Source: Phlegmacium glaucopus
Lineage: Eukaryota; Basidiomycota; Agaricomycetes; Agaricales; Cortinariaceae
Length of the DNA stretch: 64,000 bases
Assembly: GCA_015039465.1 (NCBI GenBank)
Contig: MU130154.1
Coordinates: 310,001-374,000 of the forward strand
Direction: 5' to 3'
Under the pieces are notes generated by a model. It was not told where the DNA came from, ran no database searches, and was given only the letters and a program-made list of their open reading frames with translations. Shown one piece after another: positions 46,607 through 58,395 of this stretch. Both the position numbers and the translations under genes were made by a program. Every line of letters starts with the position of its first letter. Position 1 is the first letter of the stretch.

Positions 46607-47628
46607 ATGTCATCTAAACCAAAGCAAGAAACTAAAACAGTTGTTCTCAAAGGACAAGAAGGTACATTGCAATTTATGCTTCTCCTAAACTACCACTCAC
46701 TACTCGTAGCGGAAGATAAAGTCCTGGAATACATGAAACAAGTCAAACAAATATAGCGTTTTCTCCTGTCTGCTCATGTATAACCATAGATGAACCGTCC
46801 ATATGGCGCTGTTGATGTCGCTGCCAATTTGAAAGGCGCCATACCGAAAACCGCAACCCAAAAGATTCTCTTAGTGTTGGCAGACAAGGGGGAACTGGTG
46901 CAAAAGACCTATGGTAGACCTGATCGTTAATCAACTGTCTTACCCCTTGTATCTCATCCTCTTTCACAGGAAAGACGACTTTTTTCGTGTACAACCAGGA
47001 GAAAATTGAATCCATGCCGTCCGAAAAGCTTGCAGAACTCAAGAAAGACCTGGCATCGCTCGAAGACGAGAATAAACTTCTTGCGAATGAAGTTAAAATC
47101 TATACGACAGGTATCTCGCATCACAAGTCCTTTTCTTTATAAGATTGATGCGCATATATTCGTCACATAGAACTTTCCAAGCTCAAAGCAATGCCAACAG
47201 ATGAAGATATAGCCAGTCAGATTACTAGCGTTGAAGAATCGGTAGGATTTTTCTTAAAGCTGTTCGGTACAACCTTCTCAAACAGGCTGCCTTCAAATAG
47301 ATAAGACAGACTATCAAACGCCTAGAGCCTCTTCGATCGGGGGCGCGGCCCATTTCTGCAGAAGAGGTTGAGCTGGTATATTCCGATTGGACCAAGTGGA
47401 GGGCTGAATGGGTTCTCCGAAAAAAGGTTTTCATAAGGTGGGTCAAGAAGAACCGTCAGAAGGCAAATCACAAGACCGTTTTACAGATTTTGGGAGTTAG
47501 CGACCGACGCTCTGGCACCTCAAGATACGAAAAGCCTAGAAGAAGATCTTGGGATTGAAGTCGACACACCAGAACATGTGTGTCTGGAACAAGGACCTTT
47601 GTGTAGTTTGAAGAGGAAGCGTGTGTAA
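46607..47628 (+). CDS. HOP2: Hop2/TBPIP homologous-pairing protein
   Basis: The protein starts MSSKPKQETKTVVLKGQEAE, then DKVLEYMKQMNRPYGAVDVA, forming the N-terminal winged-helix DNA-binding domain. NLKGAIPKTATQKILLVLAD, KGELVQKTYGKTTFFVYNQE follow. The long coiled coil reads SEKLAELKKDLASLEDENKL, then AMPTDEDIASQITSVEESIR. The C-terminal part is YSDWTKWRAEWVLRKKVFIR, then FWELATDALAPQDTKSLEED and LGIEVDT. Hop2 pairs with Mnd1 and helps Dmc1 and Rad51 in meiotic strand exchange in the nucleus. One intron at about 46743 appears to use a weak GTCAAA donor, so residues around the join (KQ-MNRP) are less certain. The gene is divergent from the carrier gene, 138 bases away. Confidence 0.88.
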
Positions 47629-47698
47629 ATAAACAGATGACAACAAAAGGAGCTGAACTGTGTCCGATTGAGCTTTCTTTCCCCCCAGTACACTACCC

Positions 47699-48771
47699 AT
47701 GTCCTCCCAGAACCCAGTATGTACTCTCTCTTTCAATCAAGTATTATATTTGCATCTCATATGATTTACAAGATTCGAAGGAAATTGGTCATTGTTGGTG
47801 ACGGCATGTAATCGCCCAGCCGTGACCTTGCAGCCTTACTGAGCCTTCGCCAATTAAACAGGTGCTTGCGGAAAGACTTCTCTGCTCTGCTCCTTTGCCC
47901 TCGGAGAGTTCCCCAAGGAATATGTGGGTCTACGCCTTTTATCATACTGCTTCGTGCTCACCCCCTTTTCCGATGGCCTCAGCATCCCAGTAGGCATATT
48001 GACATCATTACCCAATCTCATTTATTTACATCATTCTATTTAGCTGTTTTCGATAATTATGTTGCTGAAATCAGACTCGACGAGAAACCTGTCCAGCTAG
48101 CTCTTTGGGATACAGCGTATGCTCTTATCTATTGCTTATAGACTTACCTCATTTCTATCTGCTTCCTTAGTGGGCAGGAGGAATATGAGGTATGTACCTT
48201 GTATGCTCTCAAACGCATTTTTTCTATATTCATTTTTATTCCAGCGCCTTCGTCCAATGTCATACTCAAAGTCTCATGTCATCCTTATCGCTTTTGCCTT
48301 AGATACGCCCGACTCTCTTGAAAATGTCACCACAAAGGCATATCGTTTTTCAAAGTACACTGTTTTGTTCATGATCTCATTATTTTCTTTTAGTGGATCG
48401 AAGAAGTTCGGAGTATCTGTGGCCCTACCATTCCTGTCATCCTTGTTGGATGCAAAGCTGATTTACGACCGTCAATCTCTCATCCCAATACCCCGGATAA
48501 CCCTTGTCCATGGGTTACCCGCGAGAGAGGTGAACGAGTGGCCAACGCAATTGGCGCCCGAGCATACAAAGAGTGCTCGGCTCTGAAAATCGAAGGCGTC
48601 GATGATGTCTTCGAAACTGCCACGCGAGCTAGCATGCTCATGCGGGATGGCGTACCCAACCACAGTCAATCCTCTGACAGCGGGAAACACCATAGGAGAA
48701 GAAGTAGCGGGAAAGGATCGGCTCAGGACAAAGAAGAAAACAAAAACTGGGGCTGTTGTGTTGTCTGTTGA
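47699..48771 (+). CDS. Rho-family small GTPase with a 7-nt micro-exon
   Basis: Eight exons join to 681 nt (226 residues): 47699-47716, 47773-47803, 47862-47923, 47983-47989, 48044-48116, 48171-48189, 48245-48337, 48394-48771. The protein begins MSSQNPIRRKLVIVGDGACG, then KTSLLCSFALGEFPKEYHPT, VFDNYVAEI (effector loop), [20 protein letters not shown], and VILVGCKADLR. CSALKIEGVDDVFETATRA covers the SAL guanine motif and the last helix. The end, NKNWGCCVVC, has a CaaX prenylation box preceded by basic residues. The residue series fits a Rho-type (Rho1-Rho2-like) GTPase of polarity and cell-wall signalling at the plasma membrane, but the exact subfamily is not clear. Two introns (47804-47861, 48338-48393) start with GC. 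An insert of about 14 residues follows KADLR. Confidence 0.88.
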
Positions 48772-49963
48772 GAAAGTATGTGGACATTTTATGCATATCC
48801 CCTGATCATTTCGGTTTTCTCTTCTTTGACCGTTTCTAATTCTGTGAATACTCCATTGGACTTGTGGAACCACATATATTTACATATCGCTTGATTCATT
48901 TACCGATATATCATGATTCAACCATAGTACCATCCAAAGCATAGAACTAGTACATTATCTCCTCATCCAAACCCTCTTGTTGTAATTGTTCTCTTGTTTG
49001 AATCTTTTGTTGGGCCTTATCGGCAGTACTCAGAGTTGTGTTATACTCCATTTGTTCTTATATCCGCTCTGCATTATGATTGTCATGGCATGAGGATCAC
49101 ACAACGTCAAGGCAGCCCAGCTTTCGCACAATAAAGATTGGAGGAATTTAGCGATAATGAGGCGAGGAACACATGTGATATGGCTTGCCCGCATATTGAA
49201 GGTAACTCTCCTAGCAAGAGAACTGACATACATATTTGGATGATATAGGAGACAAAGTCTTCCTCAAGTCGCTCTCTGACCGGTGCGAGCTATATCGTCC
49301 TTCAAACAGTCAGAATGTCGCTGCGGTGTGTGAAATTTTAAAGAGCCTGTTTTTGAATGGGACAAGGTGATTTATAGTATTAAATACAGGCTAAATCCAC
49401 AAACAGGCCCCGTCTTCCTACAAATCTAGTTGTCACTGGGAAGCATTGGGGCGTCACTGGATATTCGGTAACCGAGTAAGGCAATGTCGTTATGTCGTTA
49501 TGAAGTTTTCGCTACAAGTCAGTTGATCCTAGACAGGTTCGCGACCTCAGCGCAAACTCGTTGACGAAAGGTATCACAGATTTTGCACATCACACCACGA
49601 TCCGGGATTTTCAGAATTCTGGCCCCCCCGTCGCGAGATGTTATCAAAGCAATGCCGGAGCTTGCACAAGCGCATCCAAAGTAGGCTCAACATCCTCGTC
49701 CAGTCTTGACCATTCTTATAGGAGCGCCTATAGCGTCTGGAAATTTGCGCCATTTGACTCTGTAACCAAGCAGAGTAAGAAGTCGGTACTGTAGAAGCAA
49801 TTTAGGACTGCAGAAGCTGGGTTCCGTTCAATCCGAGGACGAACATCTGCAGATAGCGTATGGGTGTTCTAATTTCATTATTATTGCTGTGAGTGGATAC
49901 ATAGATAATGGTATATATCGAACCTTCGGTAAGCATATGTATACTTGTAAGAAATCTCCGGAT
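48772..49963. other. Intergenic with a possible small minus-strand gene
   Basis: Between two convergent genes there are 1.2 kb. On the minus strand, a piece near 49045-48957 reads MEYNTTLSTADKAQQKIQTR, then EQLQQEGLDEEIMY and a stop. A second piece near 49290-49232 reads LAPVRERLEEDFVSYIIQI and ends at a GTATGT donor. Both look like real coding sequence of a small protein, but the joining exons could not be settled and the family is not recognised. Confidence 0.3.
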
Positions 49964-50663
49964 TTAGTCCTTTAACTCCCAGCTCACTCCACAACCGCAT
50001 CCACTACCTTTCGCCTGTGGATTATGTGCCACCCGGAAAGTGCTGCCAATCAGTTCCACTGCGAAATCGATGGTGGAACCGTTTAATAAAGCGAAAGATA
50101 CTGCATCGACCAAGATATTGGACGGTTTGATGCTGGGATGAGTGAATTGACTAGAAAATGTCTTAGAATAATGGACCAATAATAAAAAGACATAGTAAAA
50201 CCTACTAATCGTCCGGCGACCGGCTGGTGGCCAACTTCATCTTATATTGATACCCATGACATCCGCCAGACTCGACCACTATTCGCAGAGCAGCGTTTGC
50301 ATCTTTCTCTCGGTTGGCAATGTTCATTAATTGCTGAATATGTTTTGAGTGGTATTAGAAAAGTTTAGCGATCAAATGAAAGGGACTCGCTTCTGCGGCA
50401 CGATCAGTAATGTCAAGCTTTGCTTGTTCTGGAGGTAGTAGTTTAACATCCAGCTCTTCTTTCTCGATATAATCCTGGGAGGGAGTAGCCAGAACGACAG
50501 TCGGTCTCGTTGGTAATGAAGATGCAAGGGCAGCTAGTCTCTTAGTCGTTGTTGATAGATTACGTTGTATGTATGAATGAGTGTTCCTGGGACGCAGGCT
50601 ACATGTCCTAGAAAGTGTAAAGCTTCCAGTTAGGACTCTGCATAGTTTGAGGGACTGTGACAT
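49964..50663 (-). CDS. ISA2: Mitochondrial iron-sulfur assembly protein Isa2 (A-type carrier)
   Basis: Exons 50663-50391, 50333-50206 and 50150-49964 join to 588 nt (195 residues). The N-terminus MSQSLKLCRVLTGSFTLSRT is a typical mitochondrial presequence. The A-type domain begins LDITDRAAEQLMNIANREKD, then ALRIVVESGGCHGYQYKMKL, SNILVDAVSFALLNGSTIDF, and ELIGSTFRVAHNPQAKGSGC followed by GCGVSWEL. The cysteines in SGGCHG and GSGCGC bind the Fe-S cluster. Isa2 acts with Isa1 in the matrix to build [4Fe-4S] clusters, for example for aconitase and lipoate synthase. The first intron (50334-50390) starts with GCGAGT. The start codon lies 56 bases from the divergent PEX1 start. Confidence 0.93.
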
Positions 50664-50719
50664 TTGGAGATGAACCTCTATTATTTACAACCAAATAGAG
50701 TGTCAATAATTGAACGACC
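50664..50719. promoter_or_regulatory. 56-bp shared divergent promoter, ISA2 and PEX1
   Basis: Only 56 bases separate the two start codons, so the 5' UTRs must be very short or overlap across the two strands. No clear TATA box is seen. Confidence 0.6.
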
Positions 50720-53700
50720 ATGCCCAAGAGAGCTCGCATTCACTTCGTATCTCTCCGTTCATCACTGGTAAACCTACCGATATCGATATACGGACCTCTT
50801 GTCGAGCGCAGTATAGTAAGCATGGCGGTGAAATGTTGCATTAATCCCCAACTGAGTTCTTCAGCGACCACAACATCTTGCAGTTCATCTAACGTTGGTC
50901 CCCGGGGTTGAAAACAATCAGTCCCGGATAGATGCATATTTCGGATGGACCGGAATGGCCTCCGCCTCCTCTTTGGCACACTTAAATGCCGGCCAATCAG
51001 GTGAACGGAGTTTTGAGACGTTAGAAATGGACCCACAATACGCACAGGGTCTTGGCCTGGCCCAAGGAGATCTTGTATGTGAACACCATTTCTTTCTAGT
51101 AAAAATGAATCTTACCAGACTTTATGTCATGAAGGTTGAGATTGGTTTATTACACGACCTTCCACAAGCAAAAATGGTTATCACAGAACCACTATCTGCT
51201 GATGACTGGGAAATAATAGTGAGTAGTCAAAGTGTGAGGTTTGATAAAAATAAAATCGGTTCTAACGATTAGGTATTAGGAAATACATGCAGCGCATGTC
51301 GAGTCCACCCTCCTTTCTCAAGTAAGAGTCGCTAAAGTAGGCCAGGAAATAGATATCTGGGTTCTGGGCAGGACGCGCGTTCGACTTCGAGTAAGTGAGT
51401 AAAGAAACCGTATCCCGTGGCTCTATCTTACGTTTCTCTTACTCCAGCTGGCCTTGACCCACCATCAAAAAAAAATGCACTTCTTCTCTCTACAAATACT
51501 GAAGTCTCTATCGCTCCCAAATTGCATTCAAATAAACAAATATCCTCGCCGAAAAGATCGCTTGCTAATGGCCATGCACCTACGGTCGGTGTTTCTACAG
51601 AATCAACCATCCCACCGAACGACCGTTCTTGCATTTTCCGTGTGCTCCCAGCCCGGTTATTGCCAGCCATACGGTTTCCGGATTATTCTGAATCCGATTC
51701 ACTCGCATTTGTATCTCATGTAACTTTTACTCAATTACATGCTTCAAAATTTACTTCAGCCGATTCCTTCTATTGTGGGCAATTCAGACCATTACGCTCG
51801 CCAGCTGATCCTACTGCACCACCTCCGCCTCGTCCAAATCCCGACCCTATGCTTGCTCGCCTTGCTAGTTCAGGGTCGCACGCTAGTTCTGGGGGAAGCT
51901 ACGCATCTTCTAAGTCAGGAAAGGTTTGGATCGGTGTTTCAGAAGGACTCCCGGCTGGTCACATCGTTTTTTCTGTTCTTCCTGAAGGCGTAGACGAATG
52001 GGCGCTTGTCAGGTACGCGGCTTCACGCATACCAAGTCAAATATTTATCTTACACGGTCAAGGATGTCCCTTTCTCTGAACCCGGAGGTAATAAAAATGC
52101 AGGATTCGATTGTAGAAACTGGAAAAAGCTCAACGTGAGTCTGTCGGATTTTTATCTTCTGAAATTCAGAATATTAAATATCTATTTCTTATATTGTGCC
52201 AGTTATACACGCGCAACTGCCCTTCTTGCTGGCGTTGATGATATCTTGACCCGTTGCACAAAATTTTGTCTCAGAGAATTTCTACTGCATTCAATGACCA
52301 ATTCTATTCATGGATGTGAATATCAGGGTTCACTCCGAATTAGATGCATGACCTGACAAACCTTGACCAGTTTCTGGTCTTCTTGTGACAGGACGTTCCG
52401 GATCTGGCAAAACATCCATTGTTCGCGCCGTGGCCAGCTCGCTACAGGAAGATCCAAGGACTTTCGCTTGTGCGCATTAGAGTTGATTGATACACATACC
52501 ACGCTCATTTCCCTGCAGATATACATTACATTGATGTTTCCAAATTTTCGGAGCAATCTATCCCGTCTATCAAAGCACAGTTCAATTATTGGTTTGATAA
52601 GTGTGCATGGCATCGACCTAGTATCCTGATACTGGATGATTTGGATAAACTATTGAGTGCTGAAGTGGAGGTAGTTTCAGTTTTCCGGAGATCTCTCATG
52701 TTGATAACCTTTGCTTTTCAGCATGCCAATTCCTTCCGTTCACGCCATCTTACTGAGATATTCTTGACTCTCTTTTCCTCAGGAGCTCGGACTGCTTCTG
52801 TGAACTCTCGTGCCATCGTTCTTTTGGCCACTGCTGAATCGACGGCGTCTTTACACTCTTTGATCAACAGCTTCCATATATTTAAAGAGGTTATTCACGT
52901 CACGACGCCAAACAAGGAAGGCCGCAGAGATGTATGATCTCAAAAGCCGCCTCTGCAATATGAATAATTGATAATATTTTCTAGATACTTGCACGGATAG
53001 TACAAGATCGCCTGGACTCTGCGAAAGACCTAAGGCAGGATCAAGAGTCACCTATCAACTTCAGCGCTTTATCCACACAGACTGAGGGGTACTCAGCCAC
53101 GGACTTGAAAGATCTTGTTGCTCGGGCCATACATCAAGTAGCAATGAGAGCGAGTAATCCCGGAGTCAAGGTTAGTTTACCCAATTGAAGACAGAATGGC
53201 CGCTAAAAGTTCGAAATCATACAGTCTGTTTTGATGCAATCTGATTTTGTGACTGCTCAAGTAGACTTTGTTCCCTTGTCTTTGAGAGATATCAAACTAG
53301 AAAAATCAGATGTTGCTTGGTCGGATATTGGCGGTGGGTTAAATTCCATAGTTTTCTTCCTTTTTTGCAGACTTACTTTTGTCATATTTAGGTTTATCTG
53401 AAACTCGTCGAATACTACAAGAAACTTTGGAATGGCCGACAAAGTACGGACCTATCTTCAAACAATCGCCATTAAGGTTGCGATCTGGGTGTGGAAACAT
53501 TCGTGTGCCACGATATATCAGCCTCTGACGATTATCTCTTAGTCTTCTCCTTTATGGCTTCCCTGGATGTGGAAAGACCCTGCTGGCTTCTGCAGTGGCG
53601 AAGGAATGCGGTTTAAACTTTATTAGCGTGAAAGGGCCGGAGATTCTCAACAAGTATATCGGTGCGAGTGAAAAATCGGTATCTCATTGGTTTTCTCATG

Positions 53701-54863
53701 ATTGTGAAAGTAACTAATATTTGGTGTTCCAGGTGCGAGACCTATTCGAACGGGCTAGTGCCGCGAAACCATGTATTTTGTTCTTTGATGAATTCGATTC
53801 GATTGCGCCCAAGAGGTGACCTACTCCATCTGCGTGCAGTTGATGTGTCTCATGCACCTTTTTTAGAGGACATGATAGCACGGGTGTGACCGACAGGGTG
53901 GTCAATCAGATGCTCACGCAAATGGATGGGGCTGAGGGTTTGGAAGGTGTCTATGTATTAGCTGCGACAAGGTATGTTCTCTTGCGGATATCTTGCTTTT
54001 TAGTTCTGACGCATGAGGATCAGTCGACCTGATCTTATTGACTCTGCATTACTCCGACCTGGGCGATTGGATAAGTCTCTATTTTGCAACATGCCTGACG
54101 CTTCAGAACGGAAGGAGGTACGTATAATCTCCCTCTTAGGCTCGCCACCCTTGTTGAGTTCTCACATGTCTGTATTCAAAGATTTTAATGGCCATAGCTA
54201 AGAAAATGCCCGTTGCCCCTCTAGTAGATTTTGATCAGCTAGCGGCAAAGACGGAAGGGTTTTCTGGGGCCGATCTGCAGGCATTGCTTTATAACGCCCA
54301 TCTCGACGTTATACATTTGTCTATTGGCCAGACGCCATTAATTACGAGTATTTCAAACCAAGTCGACGATAAGCCCATCGAATATATTACCTTCGGAAAT
54401 GCTCCCAACCAACCTGCTCTGAGCAAGGCGGAAGAGGCGGCCTTACAGAGAAGGGTGAGTTCAAGATAGAAGTTTCTTCTAATAATTTCTGATCCATCAG
54501 TGTGCACATAGCTTCGTCAAATTCAGTCAAGCTCGTCAATAATCCAAAGCTCAGAAAAGCAGATAATAAAGTCTCAACAGAAGGTAGAGCAAGCTTCTTC
54601 TCCCTGCTTACAGATGACGGTAACACACACACCCTCAGAATGAAATCCAACAGGAACATGTACTCCGTGCTTTGAGGTCAATGCAGCCGTCTGTTTCCCC
54701 ACAAGAACGAATGCGACTGGGAAAAATGTAAGATGATCTTTTGCTCTAGGATTCTTGTTATTTAGATTGTTACAGTTACCGGGAATTCGTCTCCAGTCGC
54801 AGTGGGAGTCTACCCGTCCCTCCTGACGCTAGTGGGGTAGGAAACCGTGTGACGTTAGGATAA
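50720..54863 (+). CDS. PEX1: Peroxin 1, AAA-ATPase of peroxisomal receptor export
   Basis: The start [20 protein letters not shown] continues [12 protein letters not shown], then, after an intron at 50816-50864, [11 protein letters not shown] and [20 protein letters not shown]. This is the double-psi-barrel N-domain of Pex1. The first ATPase domain has [10 protein letters not shown] (about 52390) with a degenerate Walker [12 protein letters not shown]. The second has [20 protein letters not shown] (about 53550) and [13 protein letters not shown] (about 53775). [20 protein letters not shown] holds the arginine fingers, and [20 protein letters not shown] is the sensor region. The end is [20 protein letters not shown], with the stop at 54861. 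Pex1 and Pex6 form a hexamer that pulls ubiquitinated Pex5 out of the peroxisome membrane. Exon joins that I checked stay in frame; a few middle introns were not fully mapped. Confidence 0.9.
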
Positions 54864-55251
54864 TGCCTCTGGGAGATACTCCGGCGATATATTCATTGAA
54901 ATGAACTTTTATTTCACTACATGCATCTCTGGGGGTTAAGCAATAGTCCCCTGGTACAACTCGATACGATTTGGCTTCGAAAGTCAAAGTCGGATTCTTA
55001 GCACGACGGCAAATCGGTGGTGTCTACCGCCTGATGTTTGTTTTTCAAAACTGAACTCAGCCCCCTTCGCCAAATGATTTTTTGACACGAATCTAAGTCT
55101 ACCACAAGATCAACTCTAACATGACGAAAAATAGCCATACCCCCATGTAATACCAGCTTGACTCTAATCAAACTCTATCTCTAACTCTAACTTGACTTTT
55201 GACATTCGCATGGCCTGAACTCTAACCGAACCTATTCTCGAAACTTGTCCC
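54864..55251. other. Convergent 3' region with CTCTAA-type simple repeats
   Basis: 388 bases between PEX1 and the decarboxylase stop. Bases 55105-55235 carry many short copies of an ACTCTAA/ACTTGAC pattern, which looks like slippage-derived simple sequence. No gene is supported. Confidence 0.45.
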
Positions 55252-57476
55252 TTAAGGAGACTTAACCCTTAAACCTGACGGCAAGAGGGGCCTACGGTCC
55301 AGAATGCCGGGGCGCCGAGTGCGAGAATCTTTCAATGCGGCTGAGAGTGACCGAGAGTGAGCCATCCTGGCGACTCGTAGCGATAACGGAGATTGACGTG
55401 ATGTCGAGATGGACCCAAGACTGTCTTTTTGAGTCCGAGTCTCGGCCCATATTTCGAGTGTGGTCGCTGCTTCTTTACATATGATATCATACGCCGCATG
55501 CACATGATTTTCCATCGTTCGGGTGGCGCCTGTAGCGAACCTGATACAAAAAATTCCATCCAAGGTGGTTTGCGTCAACATGATATCGTCCCTGGCAGAT
55601 ATACGGCCGTGGAGCAGGCGATTCAAGTCATTGAGGGATTCAAGGCCTAAATTAGGTTGGCCGACAGATTCAGGTTTTGGGACAAGGCGGAAAACTGTGA
55701 GAGCGAGAGATGGTTCGGTAACAAGAGAGAAATTATCAGAGTTTCGGATGAGGGTAGCGAACAGATTGTTCAACTCGATGCCCTGGAAACCAATAGATGA
55801 GCACAGATAGGCCTACTTGAGTAGATGAAACTTACTCGACGAATATGCTTTCGGAATCCTTCAACGCCAAAACTTCGCAGGACGAACCATAATTTTAGTG
55901 AGCGGAATCGACGCCCGAGACCGAGGTGCCAGTTTCGATACTCCATGACAGTTCCTGGGTTATAAGATATTGTCAGACAATAGCCGCGCACTGGGGTTCG
56001 GGACTAACCTGTCTCGCTATGGTTCGTCCTCAAATAGGCGGGTGTGATGTCCAGAGCATCTGTTAGCTGTTTTCGATCTCGCACCCATAGGGTCGAGCAA
56101 TCGAGGTTCACAAGACCCCACTATCCATTCCATTATTTTCCAGAGTTGCTCTAATATAGGGACAATCACATACTTTGTGGAAATTAGTGCAAAACGAGTT
56201 GACAAAAGTATTGATTTCTTCCAGGTGAAGTCGGCTTCGATTTTCAGGACAAGCCAACGCGACGCCCGCCCATGCCGCATCGATGTGTACCCAAAGCGAC
56301 GGATGATCTTTCACTAATGAAGGAAATGGATTGATAAGGAAGATGGACAAATGAATATCTGTAAATGTCCATACCGACTTCCATTATTTCGGGGATGTTG
56401 TCGACTGCACCGGAAGAGGTGGTTCCGACAGTTGCAACTGGTTAATAGTGAAATTAAGTGACGAGAATGGATATCTAAGGGAAAAAATCGTTACCAAGAA
56501 GGAAAGGCCTGCGCCCAATTTTAGCATCGTCCTCGAGGGCATCACGAAGGGATTTGCCTCGTAGCGCAAACTGATCGTCATGTGCGACATCAATCACTCG
56601 CACTTGTAATCCCAACACAAGTCCAGCTTTTGCACCCAAAGAATGTGTTTGGGAGGTAGTATATATTACCAGATCTTCCAACTTCACATCTGGATGGTCG
56701 TTTTGATATCGAGTTCGTGCAGCAACGATAGCCACGAGAAGTGAATCGGAGGCTGAGGTCTTTTAAGTTGTAGTTCAGCTAATAAGGCCTCAAGTTAGGG
56801 AATAAGAGAAAGTAAAACCTGTATGGAACCCCCTCCTGTTCCTGCAGAAGTTGTAAAGGCTGATGATAACCCGAGGAGGTTGGCCGCCCAGTCCATTACA
56901 ATGGCTTCTAACTCTGTACAAGCAGGACTACTCAGCCACTAAACGAGCGCGTCAACACCCTTAAAGCATGCTCGAAACTATTACACATACGTTAAATCCA
57001 GGATTAACTGCACTTGATGAATATAAATCCGCTAGCATGCCTTCGAATGTACAGGCTGCCGGGAAATAAGCGAAGAAAGAAGGATGCTGCCAATGGGTCA
57101 AGCCTGATGTTCAGAACGTAAACATCGCTTTGTAAAACGAATATTGAGGGAATCAAGCTTGCCTGGAAGGATGAACTTTTGATAGTCGTCGGCTATAACC
57201 TGGAAGTCTTCACCTGTCTCTGGAGGGCACACTGGAAGGATCTGGTTGTTAAAGGTGTCAGTTATAGTAAAGGGACACTTACCAGGAATGTGGTTTCGTA
57301 GATATCCGGGATTGACTTTGGGGACAACAGACCGATCTTGTAAAGAGGTGTAATAGTCACAGATGCGGTCGATGGCCTGATAACCAGCCTTTCTGAAACT
57401 ATGAGATGATTTAGCTTTGCATTCAGTGACTACACAAAACGATCAGCATTGAGATGTCTACCTTTCGGTGTCCATG
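55252..57476 (-). CDS. Aromatic-L-amino-acid decarboxylase (PLP group II), copy A
   Basis: The start MDTER leads into [38 protein letters not shown], and [20 protein letters not shown]. Further domains are [60 protein letters not shown], and [40 protein letters not shown] and [20 protein letters not shown] are followed by [19 protein letters not shown], whose Lys binds PLP. The C-domain has [19 protein letters not shown] and [19 protein letters not shown]. Every intron removed keeps the frame, so the gene looks active. It decarboxylates an aromatic amino acid such as tryptophan, tyrosine or phenylalanine to the amine; the preference is unknown. The C-terminal tail is about 55 residues longer than in copy B. 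The intron at 57104-57162 starts with GCAAGC. Confidence 0.9.
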
Positions 57477-57544
57477 GTCAATAGGGGATGTGTACTCACT
57501 ACCTCTAGAACAATAATCTTTTTATACTACGTCCTTGCTACAGG

Positions 57545-57960
57545 TTATCGCCAGCTAGGCGACTCTGCGGCGACATCAGCAAGATCGGTAACCTCAGTTT
57601 TGATCAAATCTAGCGATTGTCGGATCCGCTGTTGCACAGATTGACCTGCAGACCTGAAGATTGACATGAGAAGTATTATTTCATTCTCGTCTAGACGCGA
57701 CCAAGAAAAGCTTCAGTGTCAGTTGACGCAACTGTATTACGACAGGGCGAACTAAGGGGGATCAACTACTAGAATAATACAACACGAATAGAGAACTGAC
57801 GTACGTTTCGGTGACCACTGAAAGATAAGAAACAGAAAAAGATGTTTCACCGAGTTATAATAGGCGTCTATCGGCATGAGCTTGACATCACCAAATGCAT
57901 TGGCACAGTCAGCGTTATAGTTCGAGTCCCAGTATGCCTCAGCTGTTGGAGGGCTCAGAA
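57545..57960 (-). pseudogene. 3' fragment of an unrecognised gene (relic)
   Basis: Reading the minus strand, a segment near 57955-57845 gives SPPTAEAYWDSNYNADCANA then FGDVKLMPIDAYYNS. A last segment gives SAGQSVQQRIRQSLDLIKTE then VTDLADVAAESPSWR and a stop at 57545-57547. Pieces between are joined by candidate introns, including one that would need an exon of only 9 nt. No start or upstream exons can be found before the transposon-rich stretch. It looks like the 3' end of a gene whose 5' part is lost. The family is not recognised. Confidence 0.3.
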
Positions 57961-58387
57961 TACTTGTATACTGGATTTCAATTAAATAAAATCAGTTCGT
58001 CGGTCACGGGTCTGGATTTGACAAAAGACAGGATTTTCAGGTGCACCGTAGTCTAGTTCAATTCGACAACTGTTGGCAGGGTTCCTTCGGTGTTAAAGGG
58101 GCCAGAATTCCGATCGGCTTTTACGATTCTAGATCACATGTACTAGCTGATTCGGGGATCAACGATAATGTATTTCCTCATGAATACCTCAATCTCTGCT
58201 CCATTTTTATGGCTCAGCTCCAAAGGAAAATTGATGATACACGAGATTATCCAAAAACGGATCCCCCCGTGGTTCACTATGCAAACGAAACAGTGAAAGA
58301 TGTGCCTCGCGCTGATAAGATTAGATTGGATTCGCCATACCACGTGATGTTCAAAATAGGTTGATTTTTGACCGAGAACGCCAAATC
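57961..58387. other. Intergenic with one unexplained open frame
   Basis: A plus-strand open frame at 58041-58364 (107 codons) has ordinary amino-acid composition but no domain I recognise. It ends 32 bases before a transposable element. It may be a gene fragment. Confidence 0.3.
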
Positions 58388-58395
58388 AACCCACC
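58388..58395. repeat. Target-site duplication, left copy (8 bp)
   Basis: AACCCACC stands directly before the left terminal inverted repeat and is repeated exactly after the right one at 59051-59058. An 8-bp duplication is the mark of hAT transposition. Confidence 0.75.

Noticed and set aside
50895..51272. ATG at 50895 as a separate gene start
   Set aside because: The frame continues from the PEX1 first exon through a good intron (50816-50864) and gives the conserved N-domain.
55105..55235. CTCTAA repeats resembling a telomere pattern
   Set aside because: The unit is not TTAGGG/CCCTAA, copies are irregular, and intact genes lie on both sides.
58041..58364. 107-codon plus-strand frame near the hAT MITE
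   Set aside because: It lies outside the element boundaries and has no transposase motif or recognisable domain, so it is not called as a gene.
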